From: Vespa crabro
Taxonomy: Eukaryota > Arthropoda > Insecta > Hymenoptera > Vespidae
Direction: 5' to 3'
Length of the DNA: 64,000 nt
Assembly (NCBI RefSeq): GCF_910589235.1
Contig: NC_060955.1
Location: 18,174,758-18,238,757 of the forward strand
The notes beneath the pieces are model-generated. The model was not told the DNA's origin, searched no databases, and saw nothing but the letters and a program-made list of their open reading frames with translations. The position numbers and the translations under genes were made by a program. Shown here piece after piece: positions 43,380 through 54,010 of this stretch; position 1 is the first letter of the stretch; every line of letters starts with the position of its first letter.

Positions 43380-43600
43380 TTTACTCCTTTTTGTTTGCAA
43401 AATATCGTGAACGTTGGGACTGTTGATCAAGGTAGCAGTTTTCAGTCTGCAAAGACCTCGCTTGACGGAATAAATCCGGTGGTGATGACGTATAAAAGAA
43501 GAAGACGAAGAAGATGGGATAAAAAGCAAAGAGAAGAAAGAAAGAGGACGAGAGGAGGAAGGAAAAGGAGTTGAAGCGAAGAGACATCGAGAGATGATAT
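43380..43600. other. Purine-rich segment with TATA-like word
   Basis: TATAAAAG at 43491-43498 after GATGACG. No initiator is seen 25-35 bp downstream, so promoter function is not supported. Confidence 0.2.
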
Positions 43601-43924
43601 CGTCCCGTCGACGCGCTGGAATGCGTCTACTGTCTGAAAAAAACGTCGCGGCTCTTCTCTTAACTTAACGAATCTTCTTACTCTCTCTCTCTCTTTCCCT
43701 CTCTCTCTCTCTCTCTCTCTCTTTCTATCTCTTTCTTCCTCGAATCTCGTTCTTCCTTCTTTAACTCGAAAGCTAAGTTGAAACAAAAAGAAAGAAAAAG
43801 AGAAAAAGAGAGATTCTTGAGAGGGTCGATCTCGCGTGGGTCGTAAACCGCAGTCCGCCTTCTTCTGCATCCTTATCCTATCGTCGATCGACCCTCTAGA
43901 TTTCCATGGATCGTCCCGTGACAC
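43442..43924 (-). CDS. 160-codon minus frame through a TC array, unrecognised
   Basis: Starts at GTG (first ATG about 19 codons in) and ends at 43442-43444. The first 40 residues are mixed and polar (SRDDPWKSRGSIDDRIRMQ). The middle is an Arg/Glu run from the array, and the end is Leu/Phe-rich. The plus strand is open over part of the same stretch (43836-44408). Array inflation makes a chance frame likely. Confidence 0.1.
   Translation of the reverse strand: MSRDDPWKSRGSIDDRIRMQKKADCGLRPTRDRPSQESLFFSFSFFLFQLSFRVKEGRTRFEEERDRKRERERERGKERERVRRFVKLREEPRRFFQTVDAFQRVDGTISSLDVSSLQLLFLPPLVLFLSSLCFLSHLLRLLLLYVITTGFIPSSEVFAD
43680..43739 (+). repeat. (TC)n microsatellite
   Basis: TC repeat with CCC and TATC interruptions. 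Confidence 0.97.
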
Positions 43925-44308
43925 CGTAGATCAGCGATCGAGCAACGCGTCGAATCCGAGAAACCTTTCGACGCTCTCGTCCTTTTCTTTCTCTCTCTTG
44001 CCGTCGAATCGCAAATCTTTTCTCCTCCTTCGAGTGACTTTTCTCTATTCATCCATCTCTCTTTCTCTCTCTCTCTCTCCCTCCTTATATCGTTTGTTCG
44101 CGCGGTACCTCGCGTTCTCGATTCCGTCGCGAGAGAATCCGCGCGTTTCCCAGCCTCTCAAAAGATCCGCACGCTCAGAGGCAACATGTAGACGGCTGAT
44201 AAGGCGTCACGATTTGTGTCAATGGGAACAAATGCCTCTTGAGCCACCAACGGCTAGCCACCTTCGAAACGATAAAGGAAAGGAGTACGATAGAATTCCT
44301 ACTTTCTC

Positions 44309-44339
<31 letters not shown>

Positions 44340-44408
44340 CTTTTGCTTCAATTTTTCAGTTGCAAAGGCGGAAACGTTTATAGCTCCGAGCGATGTCTGA
44401 ATTTCTAG
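43836..44408 (+). CDS. 190-codon plus frame with two TC arrays, unrecognised
   Basis: A frame without an early ATG. It contains two Ser/Leu runs from TC arrays (44056-44085, 44303-44342) and a mixed stretch between them (includes HDLCQWEQMPLEPPTASHLR). The final part follows a strong 3' splice site (TTGCTTCAATTTTTCAG ending 44359) and ends at TAG 44406-44408. The segment after the splice site could be a short terminal exon. No family was recognised. Confidence 0.12.
44056..44085 (+). repeat. (TC)n microsatellite
   Basis: TC repeat. Confidence 0.95.
44303..44342 (+). repeat. (TC)n microsatellite
   Basis: TC repeat then TTTC units, leading into an acceptor-like sequence. Confidence 0.96.
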
Positions 44409-44716
44409 TTACTGTTCTTTGGATTTTATCAGTTTAGGAAAGTCAATGCGAATTCGGTTTCGCGTGCATAACCATGTTTCGATCTTTGTAGGAGTGTCGA
44501 AGGTTTAAAAGCAATCGAAATAAGAATCGATGTGAGATCTGACTATGAATCGCGAACCTATGAGCCTGGAACTCGAAATTAACATGGGTACGATTGTAAT
44601 CTCTAGCCTCTTTTCGATTAAATACTCAATAAATTTCGTTTTTTCTTTTTTATCTATTAGAAATGTATTTATTTCTTTTTAAATAGTTTACAATACAAGT
44701 TTCTCTTTTGTTTACA

Positions 44717-44718
44717 GG
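44717..44718 (+). promoter_or_regulatory. Possible recursive splice site (CAG|GTAATG)
   Basis: TTCTCTTTTGTTTACAG joined directly to GTAATG. The acceptor is good and the donor half is mediocre (no G at +5). It is the weakest of three such sites. Confidence 0.18.
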
Positions 44719-44719
44719 T

Positions 44720-45380
44720 AATGAATAAATTGTTCATTGACGTTATACGATTTATTTTCTGTATTACAGACACAATTATTCTTTACAGATACAATATTAA
44801 TCATCAATTTTCCGAATATCCGAGTTCCATTTTTTATGAAAAGATTACAAAACTATGTCTTCCATACAGTCTTTGTAAAAACACTCTCATATCTCAAAAA
44901 AAAAAAATATATATATATATATATCATGATTTATTTCAGAGAACGAAAAATTACATCGAATATATGCATAAGGCGATCATTTTATTATCTTCATATGGAC
45001 ATGGATTCTTTTATAAAAAATGGTATTATATTTGTTCCATTTTCGATGATAATAATTAATGCACTCGCATTAAATCCGTCATTGGTAGAAGAAAATATAC
45101 TCTTCCCTTATGTTTAATCATCTTCATACGAGCTTTCATTAATAAATGACACGAACGTTTGCGTCAAGATAAAGTTCTTATCTTCTGTTGGCTATTGGAC
45201 CTCGAAAGTCGTCGAATGTCGGGTGTTATGCGGATTGCAACTGGAGACGTTTATGAGAACGAGCATGAGAGATAATAAGAGAAAGAAAGAAAAGAGAACA
45301 ATGAGAAACGCAGCATGCGCGAGGATGGATAATCCTTCACGGTTTTGTGTACAATAGCGTCGCGTTCCGGCGTGACGTGT
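44720..45380. other. AT-rich spacer
   Basis: Two overlapping plus frames (44721-45059, 44737-45117) share an AT-rich sequence with a (TA)n run at 44908-44934. Neither has distinctive composition. Confidence 0.4.
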
Positions 45381-45478
45381 CTTCTCTCTCTCTCTCTCTC
45401 TTGCTCTCTCCTTTTCTCTCTCTATTTTTCTCTCTGCCTCTGTCTCTTTCTCTCTCTTTCTCTCTCTCTCTCTTTTTC
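45381..45478 (+). repeat. (TC)n pyrimidine array
   Basis: TC repeats with G interruptions. Confidence 0.96.
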
Positions 45479-45728
45479 AACCCCCCTTCTCTTCCGTGTT
45501 TTTTATTTCTTCTCTGCCCTTTTCTGTTTTTTGGTTCAGTAGAATCTCTGGTGCACGAGCAAGCTAAAGAGAGTGAGAAAGAGAAAGGAATGATGAACGG
45601 CCAACTGAAAAGTTGACGCGAACGCGCCGGTGATGCAGCTTGGACTCGGTTCTCTCTATGTCAAGTTGAACTGGCGTGAAGTTTTTGAGGAAAAGAAGAC
45701 GATGAATCATTCTCCAGAAGCGCGATAC

Positions 45729-45746
45729 AGAGAAAAAGAAAGAAAA

Positions 45747-45785
<39 letters not shown>

Positions 45786-45811
45786 TAGAGAAAGAGAGAG
45801 AGAAAGAGAGG
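45729..45811 (+). repeat. (GA)n purine array
   Basis: GA repeats with AAA and TAG interruptions. Confidence 0.96.
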
Positions 45812-46012
45812 GTGTGTTCGAAGTTGGTCGACCGTGATACGGTCCTTTGCCATCTGAATTTCTTATTAGATTTCGAGTTTCACGACTTGATTACAAAAGT
45901 TGAAGCTCTGGCCGTTGATATTTTTGTTTGCGACTTAACGCGAACTATGTTGAAATGCTTGAAAGAATTTTTATCCCGTTCTTTCTTTTTTATATCATTT
46001 TTATTTCTATAA
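45812..46012 (+). CDS. 66-codon frame following a GA array, unrecognised
   Basis: From GTG 45812 to TAA 46010-46012. The peptide is Leu/Asp-rich and protein-like (LVDRDTVLCHLNFLLDFEFH), ending in a hydrophobic Phe-rich tail. There is no ATG start, and the frame runs back into the array. Codon bias is weak. Confidence 0.1.
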   Translation: MCSKLVDRDTVLCHLNFLLDFEFHDLITKVEALAVDIFVCDLTRTMLKCLKEFLSRSFFFISFLFL

Positions 46013-46092
46013 ACTCATCAAATAGGTTTTGTAATACACTACGTGCTCCCGCTAGAGTTCATTTTAACGATGATAAGAAGTTTTGTTAAAAG

Positions 46093-46133
46093 ATGTTGAA
46101 AATAACAAAGACAGTCCAAACAACAATAACAAT

Positions 46134-46171
<38 letters not shown>

Positions 46172-46299
46172 CGCAAGAATGGAAAACTGTGGACACAAGG
46201 ATAGGATATACCAGTGAGAGCGAGTTTTTGCGCGTACGAGTAGCTACGGCGTGCTTTCGCAAGCGAAAGAAGGAATCCTTTCTCCGGCATGGCTGGTAA
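46093..46299 (+). CDS. 68-codon ATG frame with poly-Thr tract
   Basis: ATG at 46093 to TGA or TAA-type stop at 46297-46299. The (ACA)n repeat is in the Thr frame and gives about 13 Thr, followed by a basic mixed tail (QEWKTVDTRIGYTSESEFLR). It overlaps the next ATG frame by 11 bp. Its codon-phase homopolymer and complete ATG-stop structure are suggestive, but it is short and unrecognised. Confidence 0.14.
46118..46172 (+). repeat. (ACA)n trinucleotide repeat
   Basis: About 18 ACA units, the first few interrupted by ATA. Confidence 0.98.
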
Positions 46300-46378
46300 T
46301 TACCAGCCTTTGGGCTTTCCTTTGTGTCGTTGCCGCCGACCAAGAGGACGCTTGCACGACCGAGTAAAGCGGCTAGTT

Positions 46379-46433
<55 letters not shown>

Positions 46434-46675
46434 GTTTCTCTTTCTCTCGAAGGACGCGAAGAGATAACGGCGATAGTCCGAGAACGTGTTCCTGTTCTCG
46501 AGGAAGACGAATTTCCAAGGATTTCTTCGTCTTTTTTTTTCTTTTTTCTTCTTTTTCTTTCCTTCTCGAAGAGAGAAGAGAAGAAGAAAGAAAAATTTTT
46601 CGTCGCTCTACTCCGAAAGACGCGTCAGTTTCAAGACCGCATCGTGATAATGAAATTTATGGTAACGAAGCGTGA
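46289..46675 (+). CDS. 128-codon ATG frame spanning a TC array, unrecognised
   Basis: ATG at 46289 (GGCATGG context) to TGA 46673-46675. The N-terminus is mixed and basic (MAGNYQPLGFPLCRCRRPRG), then a Ser/Leu run from the array, then a basic and Phe-rich part and a polar end (KDASVSRPHRDNEIYGNEA). The sequence on both sides of the array is protein-like. No family was recognised. The array keeps the frame open, so the length overstates support. Confidence 0.14.
46378..46448 (+). repeat. (TC)n microsatellite
   Basis: TC repeat then TTTC units. Confidence 0.97.
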
Positions 46676-46689
46676 TCTCGAGATTTGAT

Positions 46690-47380
46690 TTTTTTTTCTT
46701 TTTTTCTTTTTCTTTTTCTTTTTCTTTTTAAAAAGTTACCAGAGATTTTGAGAACGCGAGCATGAAGTTAATTTATGTAGTCGTTAGTGACTTCATACGG
46801 TTGTTTTACGATTTCTAAAAAAAAATATCATGATACCACCTTTGAAATTATTTTCATTGGTTATTTTTTCGTTTGATCAATATCACAAGTTATACCTTCT
46901 AATCGTCTTTTCGTTTTCTCTCGTTCGATTGAAAATGCTCTTACGACATATCCTTCTCCTTCGAACTAATTATCAGAGTATACAGTATATATGTTGTATT
47001 ATCGAACTAAAAGTTAAACGTTAAGATCTTGAAGATCTTTCGTTGAAGAATTCCTTTCGAGCTCATCTCGATATTTAGGTCGTGAGAGGAGTGCCGCATC
47101 TTTCGTGGTGAATGGCGCGGCGCGACGCGGCGTTGAAAAGTCCGAAGAAGAAACAGAAAAGAAGATTGAGGGAGGATGGGAGAGATAAAAGAAAAGTCAA
47201 TCGGAGTGAACGCGAGCGGAGTTAATTAGATATCTGTGAAATAATACTATCGTTCAGTGAGTACAACCACAGCGCTTTGTACGGTTTTAAAGCTACGACT
47301 CCATTGTTCGCACCGATAACGAGTAATAATTCATTGGACGTGCCGTTGTAATATACATATACACATACACACATATAAAC
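46690..47380. other. Spacer
   Basis: A (TTTTTC)n stretch at 46690-46728. The GC-richer patch at 47080-47220 has no frame. Nothing is supported. Confidence 0.4.
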
Positions 47381-47718
47381 TTGAACGCTTATTTTGCATG
47401 TACACATATTTATATAGCTGTATATAAGTCTGTGTGTGTATGTGTGTGTGCGTGTATGCACATTTATATATCAGTTTATAACGGAATAAAAGAGGTCCGG
47501 CACATAAGAGAGATCTCTGGCATTTTGTTTCGCCCTCACTACACTCTTTCGTCGAGAGAGGGAAAAGATCGATTGACATTTCGGTCCTCCCGGCGAAACT
47601 TCGAGAACGCGTTTATATCGATTTCATCGATTGTGCAAATCCAATATCGTGACTTGGAAATTCTCAAAGGGGGTGTGAAAATATTTCGCGTTACTAAACG
47701 TAGATGAGAGAAGTGTAG
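47381..47718 (+). other. Coding-like frame ending just before a strong donor
   Basis: A plus frame ends at TGA 47705-47707 with a protein-like basic peptide (FENAFISISSIVQIQYRDLE). The strong donor TAG|GTGAGT starts at 47719. Because the stop precedes the donor, this would have to be an untranslated or upstream-ORF-bearing exon if used. No acceptor was identified. Confidence 0.12.
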
Positions 47719-48196
47719 GTGAGTAAAAGGAAGGAACAATACCGACCGCGAGAGATCTACTCTCAACATCGTCGTTCATCGCGACTTTCGAATCGTGTAA
47801 GCGCTTAGTTTCCAAGATGTAAATTATTATTATTATCCTTTGTAGAAACGATACGAGAATCGATGATCCGGAGAAAAATTATCCGGCTTCGTGAACGCGT
47901 TCTTTATATGTTTTTGATTTCTTTTTAACTGCGGAGAAAATGAAAGTCAGGCGTGATTATAAAATTCGAATTTCGTGAAGTTCAGAGAAAGCGAAAATTG
48001 AAGAGTTTATTTCTTTTCATAATACAATTTTTGAATGTTCCTTGCTTTTTTTTTTCTTTTTTTATCGATGAAATAATCGATTGCTTACGCAAATATCTAA
48101 AATAATAAACGTTATGTTCCTTTCTCCGATCTCGAATTTTACTATGGAAAATTAAAAAAAACAAATCAATGTAATCGTGTATATCGTATAAAATAA

Positions 48197-48436
48197 ATGC
48201 TCACGTTCGAATACGAAAGACGATTGCACAACGAGTTTCTACTGTGTCGTTACGAAATGAAACTGCTGCGTGTGTGGTTCCTGCGTGCGATATGCGTTTA
48301 CATTTACGAGGCGAGAATAGTTGCAAGGAATGTAACTAACAAGATGAAATGCGCTATTAAACTCTTCAAGGTGTTAGTCTATAAGAAAAGTTTTGCATAC
48401 GAACAACTTATCGGCATACATACGATCGATTTGTAA
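48197..48436 (+). CDS. Clean 79-codon ATG frame, unrecognised
   Basis: ATG at 48197 (context AATAAATG) to TAA 48434-48436. There are no repeats; about six in ten codons start with a purine. The peptide is basic with alternating hydrophobic stretches (starts MLTFEYERRLHNEFLLCRYE). It has no clear signal peptide and no domain was recognised. It is among the better short frames because ATG, composition and stop all fit without array help. Confidence 0.18.
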   Translation: MLTFEYERRLHNEFLLCRYEMKLLRVWFLRAICVYIYEARIVARNVTNKMKCAIKLFKVLVYKKSFAYEQLIGIHTIDL

Positions 48437-48439
48437 TTC

Positions 48440-49020
48440 GTTTCAGTCGTTTTTAAAAGTAATAAAATGACGGATATCACATATGCTCTTTCCCATAAAC
48501 ATTACAGAGATTAACCATTAAGCGACATTACAAATTCGTTCGTATTTAATCATGACACGTGAACCGTTAATAAGGCTAATTTTCGCTCGTATGAAATTTG
48601 GATAATAAAACGAGTTCGAGCTTTTTATTTTTGACTAATAATCAAGATTATCTATATAATAATGTTACATTATATGGAACAAATGGAAATATAATTAATT
48701 CGTTAGTCTCATCATTAGGTATATATAATATTCAAAATATATGTTACAATATTATTCTCCATTAATTATTGTCTCTAATTAATTCATTTTCTGATCATAT
48801 ATACTAATAGTTAAATATAATGTATTTAAAACTGTTAATACATGATTTGATGTAACAATCGAATTATAAATATTAAGAATTTAAGACGTTTCTAATTTAT
48901 TTTCTATTCAAATAGATTAGAAAATACGATGGGAGAGACGATAATAATAAAGACCTCCATGTTCGACGTACTTTTTTCTCTCTCTCTCTCTTTCTTTTTG
49001 AACTTTTACGTTCCAATCAG
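48440..49020. other. AT-rich spacer
   Basis: Very AT-rich; a short TC run at 48976-48994. No coding-like frame. Confidence 0.5.
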
Positions 49021-49489
49021 GATTGATTGAAGGACGTAAAAGAATAGATAAAACGGTATCAAGGGATAACGGTGCTCGAATCTTTCACGAATACGAGATC
49101 TTACTCGGAGGCTTTAACAAAGAGCGAGAAACGTTAACGAGTGAAGCCTCTTCTTTTCCCTTTGTTTTTTCATTTTCTGTACTTCTCCTTTTTCTTTTTT
49201 TTTTCTTTCTCTTTTTCTTTTTTTTATTCAAGAGATTTCGTCGTTCCTCTCGCTGTTTGCAGCTCTTTCTCGTAAGACCTTTCTCTTAGTCTTTTCTTTC
49301 TTCTCACCGACTTCGCTTCCCTCCTCTCGTATTCGTTAGCATCGTTCGTCTTAGGACTAGACTAAGCCGGTTAGCGCGGTTCGTTGCAGACGTTCTTGGA
49401 TTCGGCTTTTGCGTTCGACCCTTTCCTACTTGCTCCTTCCGCGATCACGAGGCGGAACAAGAAGATGGTGGGTTTAAAACGACTGTTCG

Positions 49490-50020
49490 GAATATCCTTC
49501 TCATTTGGAAATGAAATTTACGGATAGCAAAAAAGAAAGAGAAAGAGAGAGTATGTACTTGAGATAAAAGCATTCAAACTCCTCCGGCAAAAGGTGCTCA
49601 TCCCTTTATCAACATAGTTTCCCTCTTTTTCTCTTTATTTTTCTTTTCCACTTCTCATGTGACGTACAATTAGAAACAATGGAAACGGAACGGAAGATAT
49701 TGTTTTTGTAAATTTTCTTCATGCTCTTTTGAACGTTACAAAGATCTTTGTGGATATAAAAATCGATATGTCTACCGATCATACATTATTCTATTTTTAT
49801 TCGTCATAAAACTAATATTATAAAATAAAACAAATGAAATTCATAATGTAGAATTATAATTAAATATATCGATTCGTTGTTCGTTGTTTAAATTCACAAT
49901 TAACGGTTTTAATGTTTAATTTAATAAGTGATACTAAGGTAGATGAAAATAACAAAGGAAAACTGACACCGCTGCAACAACGGAGAGGCACAGGAACGTT
50001 CACTTTGCTTGTTTAAGATA

Positions 50021-50070
<50 letters not shown>

Positions 50071-50400
50071 AACGCCTATTATTTCATTATCAATATCACG
50101 TTTATGGTTCGTATTTTATTTCTTGCATTTATCGATGTGTCGATACGTCTAACGTGGCTATTTTATAATCAACGTGAAAAGAAAACTCGTTTCATCTAAG
50201 AAAATTTTTTTCTCCTAAAAAGTTATTACAAATCAATCACATTATACTACGTTCATTCTAAAAAGTCTCATTATTCTACAATAATAATTACTTCCTGATC
50301 GATTATTTTAAAGTCAGTTTTTTGCATAAACGCTGTACGCTTTTCGGTACGGTACCAGTAACGAACTAATAATTAAAAGAGTCCAAACAAAGATATGCGA
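49490..50400. other. AT-rich spacer
   Basis: Contains the 38-base T run at 50028-50065. No coding-like frame. Confidence 0.5.
50028..50065 (+). repeat. Poly-T run
   Basis: 38 consecutive T, the longest homopolymer noted. Confidence 0.97.
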
Positions 50401-50416
50401 GAAAGGAGAGAAGGTA

Positions 50417-50425
50417 AGAGAGAAT

Positions 50426-50460
<35 letters not shown>
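50417..50460 (+). repeat. (GA)n microsatellite
   Basis: GA repeat with one C interruption. Confidence 0.96.
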
Positions 50461-50593
50461 TACTAGTTCAGTCGATGAGTGCAAGGGAAATACGAAGACC
50501 AGGGAGTTGCAACGTGATTTGCACCGGACTCGGGGTGTACTCGATCAAGCGCGGAAACTAATTTGAAGCGTCGATTCGAGGCACTCGGGCCGC
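50461..50593 (+). promoter_or_regulatory. Promoter-like block with TCAGTC initiator word
   Basis: Directly after the GA array, TTCAGTCG at 50467-50474 matches the arthropod initiator TCAGT-pyrimidine. An AGACC word lies near +27, one base off the DPE position. The following 100 bp are GC-richer and lead to an ATG frame. GAGA-type repeats next to an initiator are common at insect promoters. It is suggestive only. Confidence 0.18.
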
Positions 50594-50800
50594 ATGAAAA
50601 ACCGTGCTCCATGCACCGGCCGTTTCGCATTATTCGATATACCTCGCCGGTGTACGATAAATATCGTATTGCAACCGATCGTAAAGAGAGCGACTGAACG
50701 AGAGAGAGAAAGAAAGAGAGAAAGAGTGAGAGGAGGAGTAGATGGTAGAGAGTGCATGCCCCGCCGACACTCGTGCCACGCTATTTACACGACCGCATAG
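50594..50800 (+). CDS. 68-codon ATG frame after the promoter-like block
   Basis: ATG at 50594 to TAG 50798-50800. The first 35 residues are mixed (MKNRAPCTGRFALFDIPRRC), then an Arg/Glu run from a GA array and a His/Cys-containing tail. The antisense frame 50545-50757 is also open. No family was recognised. Confidence 0.13.
   Translation: MKNRAPCTGRFALFDIPRRCTINIVLQPIVKRATERERERKRERVRGGVDGRECMPRRHSCHAIYTTA
50700..50737 (+). repeat. (GA)n microsatellite, interrupted
   Basis: Purine-only repeat; left arm of an inverted pair with 50846-50882. Confidence 0.92.
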
Positions 50801-50845
50801 GATTTATCGCTCTTTCGATTGTCGCCCTACCTCCCCTACCTTTCC

Positions 50846-50850
50846 CTTCT

Positions 50851-50882
<32 letters not shown>
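50846..50882 (+). repeat. (TC)n microsatellite
   Basis: Perfect TC over most of its length. Confidence 0.97.
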
Positions 50883-50886
<4 letters not shown>

Positions 50887-51400
50887 CGCTCGCCTTTTTC
50901 TCTCTCGTGATAGTCAACTCCACCTTTTTTTCATTCCCCACGAAAATTGAAATATATTCCCGCAAACCTGGCGATTTTATCGTCCAATACGATCGACTCT
51001 TCGTCTTCTTTTTTTTTTTCATTCTCTTTCTCTCTCTTTTTTTTTCTTTTCTTTTCTTTTCTTTTTTATTATATCTATCTTATCATAAATTAAAATAATT
51101 CTCATTCTTTCTCTTTCAATTGCTTATAATATCCTTTTTGTGTATCGTTTTTTGTCTGTCCTATTTCATTACTCGTCCTTTATCAATGTTAATACTATTA
51201 TCTGTTAAAAATCTTTCTCTTTATTTCTCGCCCGTTAAAACGGATTTACATTTAATATTTAAAATTCAATGTTCGGTAGACTTGGAACTATGATGCGAAG
51301 CGAAGGAAACAAACGGAAAGAAATGTATCAAAAAAGACAAAGTGTGTATTGCGAAGCGTGCAACGATACGAGCTCAAGTTGCTCGCTCATTCGCTCCCGG

Positions 51401-51430
51401 CGAACGAACGAACGAATGAACGAATGAACC
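51401..51430 (+). repeat. (GAAC/GAAT)n tetranucleotide repeat
   Basis: About seven CGAA/TGAA units; reads as Asn-Glu-Arg-Thr in one frame. Confidence 0.9.
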
Positions 51431-51720
51431 TACGTACGAGCGAACGTGAGTGTCTGACCGAGCGGCCAACCGGTTTTCGTTCGACGTATTCCACGCAAAT
51501 TCCACCTTCTCGTATTCATCGAGTTTACGAATCCACTTCTTCGTGCATTTGCTTTGCACTTTGGCGACGATTCGATCGTCTAGTATATCGTCGATATATT
51601 CGTTTTACGTTCAATTGAATTCCGTCGAGAATAAACAAATCGTTTCGAACTTTTAAAACGAGTCTTTTGAGATTTCGGGAGCACGAGGAAGTAGCGAGCT
51701 TTGGAAATGATTACGTCGTT

Positions 51721-51768
51721 CAAAAAAAAAAGAAAAAAAAAAAAAAAAAGAAAAAAAAGAAAAAAAGA
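51721..51768 (+). repeat. A-rich tract
   Basis: A runs of 5-17 separated by single G. Confidence 0.9.
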
Positions 51769-52120
51769 ATTCTATAAAACGAAAAATTGGCAACATTTTA
51801 ATGTGATCGTTTTTATTAAAAGAGCAAGAGCATCAACGTTCCTTTAAAAAAACGTTAATAGAATCGTTCTATAGAATCGTCGATACGATGAATCTCAATT
51901 TTTTTAATGTATAGGTACGCCTATCTCTTTTTCTTCTTCTTTTTTGTTCGTTTTTCTTTTTCTTCTTTTTTTTTTTTCTTAAACCACTCGATTCTTTTTG
52001 CGGACGTCGTAGATCGTATTGTAAGATCGTTCAAAGGGAAAGGATTTACGTGCGGTTCGTTGAGAGTTTCGGCGCGTACGTAACCGTCCGTACGAAGGAA
52101 CGTTTTTACGGGCGTCTCTA

Positions 52121-52351
52121 TTAATCCACTGAGGTACTATCAATTTTCCTTCGTGTAAAAAAGCTTGGCATAGAAGATGTTACCCGTACGAGCCGGCTCT
52201 CGGCACACCGCGAGAGTTCTCGTCTTCGTTGATTTTCATCGGTAAACTCGAAGAGAAACATCGATAGGCACTTGGTGCCTACAGCGTTCAACGAGAGTCT
52301 CGGCATCGTTTCTCTTGCGATTTTCTTTCGGAGGACGTTACAAATACGCAT
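52121..52351 (-). CDS. Minus-strand ATG frame (76 codons), unrecognised
   Basis: ATG at 52351 to TAA at 52121-52123; mixed, basic, without repeats (starts MRICNVLRKKIARETMPRLS), containing three Cys. No domain or splice site was recognised. Its composition is protein-like throughout. Confidence 0.16.
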   Translation of the reverse strand: MRICNVLRKKIARETMPRLSLNAVGTKCLSMFLFEFTDENQRRRELSRCAESRLVRVTSSMPSFFTRRKIDSTSVD

Positions 52352-52706
52352 ATATGCGCACTAGAGAATATGGGACAATTAATTATCCTGTTTCGACTTT
52401 AACACAGGTTCTCGAGTCCATCGTACAAAGCGGAATTACAAAGGACAACTTTCATTAATCCATAAATTTGTAATTGCTACATCGTTTCTTACGGTGTATC
52501 GAACTTGTTTTTAGTTAATCCATTGTATTTAGTTATAACATATCTATAATATATTTTGATATATGGAATATATTTAAGAAAAATATGATATACATACGTT
52601 ATAATATATTTAATATCTATTATTCTGAGAAGGGTTTGTCGAATCGGAGAAACAAGACTATCATCAATGAGATGATCCTAGCTTGTCCTACAACTTAAAG
52701 CATGAT

Positions 52707-52718
52707 TGTGTGTATGTA

Positions 52719-52780
<62 letters not shown>
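52707..52780 (+). repeat. Compound (TG)n-(AG)n microsatellite
   Basis: TG repeat 52707-52738 joined to AG repeat 52739-52780, sharing the G. Confidence 0.98.
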
Positions 52781-52783
<3 letters not shown>

Positions 52784-52799
52784 GTATATGGAGCTTACG

Positions 52800-52990
52800 T
52801 GTAGGATGTATAGGCTGTGACAGCATCCGGTGATCAATGGGCACGCTGCGACAATATGCGTCCTTGCAGCATTACGTTATGCATTGCGCGATTCACGCAC
52901 ATCGCACACCGTCGACTGAATCCTCTGTGACACATCACCCACGCCTATATCTCACCTCTTACAACTATCATTCGTGAGAATGAAAATCCC
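52800..52990. promoter_or_regulatory. Conserved-element-like block
   Basis: A GC-balanced, repeat-free block with no long frame and clustered factor-like words: ATTACGTTATGCAT (bZIP/POU type), GCGCGATTC, TGTGACA twice. It is similar in texture to 39121-39330. Conservation is untested. Confidence 0.22.
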
Positions 52991-52999
52991 GTTGCGTAA

Positions 53000-53940
53000 G
53001 ATCTTGAGTGTCCTCTTTTAAGAAGATAAATTTGACCCACTTTCCCATAGACATCATCTTAATGTCTTTCGAAACAAGACGGTCTTGTCGATCTAATATT
53101 CCACAAGGATTACTTCGAGTATACTCATCTGTTTCACAAATGATGAATTCGTATTAGCGATGTGTTCTCAATGTTCGTTAAGCTCTCTCATCGTCGTTCG
53201 ATAATCGACTCGACATGTAACGAATGATGTACACGATGGGTAACAACGAAATAGGAAAGCGTCGAGAGGCATACTCTTTCTCGATAAATCAAACGGAAAT
53301 ACGAGACTAAAATAGATCATCCATGAACGTACAGGATTTATTTTCTTCTTCCTTTTGAAAGTCTTCGTTTCTTCCTTGGCGAGTATTTAGAATAGATACG
53401 AATAGTGAAGAAAGACGAAAGGAATCAAAGGAATGGGGAGAAAAAAAAGAGGGTAAGCTTGCCTCTGAGCGATGAGAAAGATGGAGAGCCGGAAAGAGTG
53501 ACAGAGAAAGGTAGAGAAGAGATGGAGCATTGTCGTCGGCGATCGATAGAGAACGCGCACATAACGTGCTCACGGCGAACCACGAACAATACCAATGTAA
53601 TAAACCGCTCCATTTACCTCCTCGTATACGCATACATTTTCCGCGTCAAGATAGCTTTTTAACAGAGGCGAAGGGGAACAAGGGAGTACGGGTATAACAA
53701 CGTGCAAACGAGCCTTCGAGATTTACGTTAGTTTAGTACGATCTTTATGTCCTGGGATAAAATTACGACTGCGTGAAACTAAATAGAACGAACAGTCAAA
53801 TTTTTACTATGACGATGTATCCTCGATTCTTGTTGTTCCTTAAGTTTATAACAAAAAAAGTATAACATAAAACATAACTGATAACTTATTCTAAAAGTAT
53901 TTTTGACAATTTCAATCGCATTTAGTATTATATATAACAT
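53000..53940. other. Spacer
   Basis: Overlapping 60-108 codon frames on both strands at 53307-53662, none distinctive; AT-rich afterwards. Confidence 0.4.
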
Positions 53941-54008
53941 ATTTACGTCAAAGTAGGTATTAATATTTCTTCTTTTTTTTTTTCTTTTTTCTTTTTTTTT
54001 CTGTTGCA

Positions 54009-54010
54009 GG
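54009..54010 (+). promoter_or_regulatory. Candidate recursive splice site (CAG|GTGAAA)
   Basis: A very long pyrimidine tract (from about 53970) ends CTGTTGCAG and is joined directly to GTGAAA, with a branch-like TATTAAT upstream. The acceptor is strong, the donor half moderate. Confidence 0.27.

Noticed and set aside
43485..43540. TATAAAAG promoter
   Set aside because: No initiator at the proper distance; AT-rich DNA contains many TATA words.
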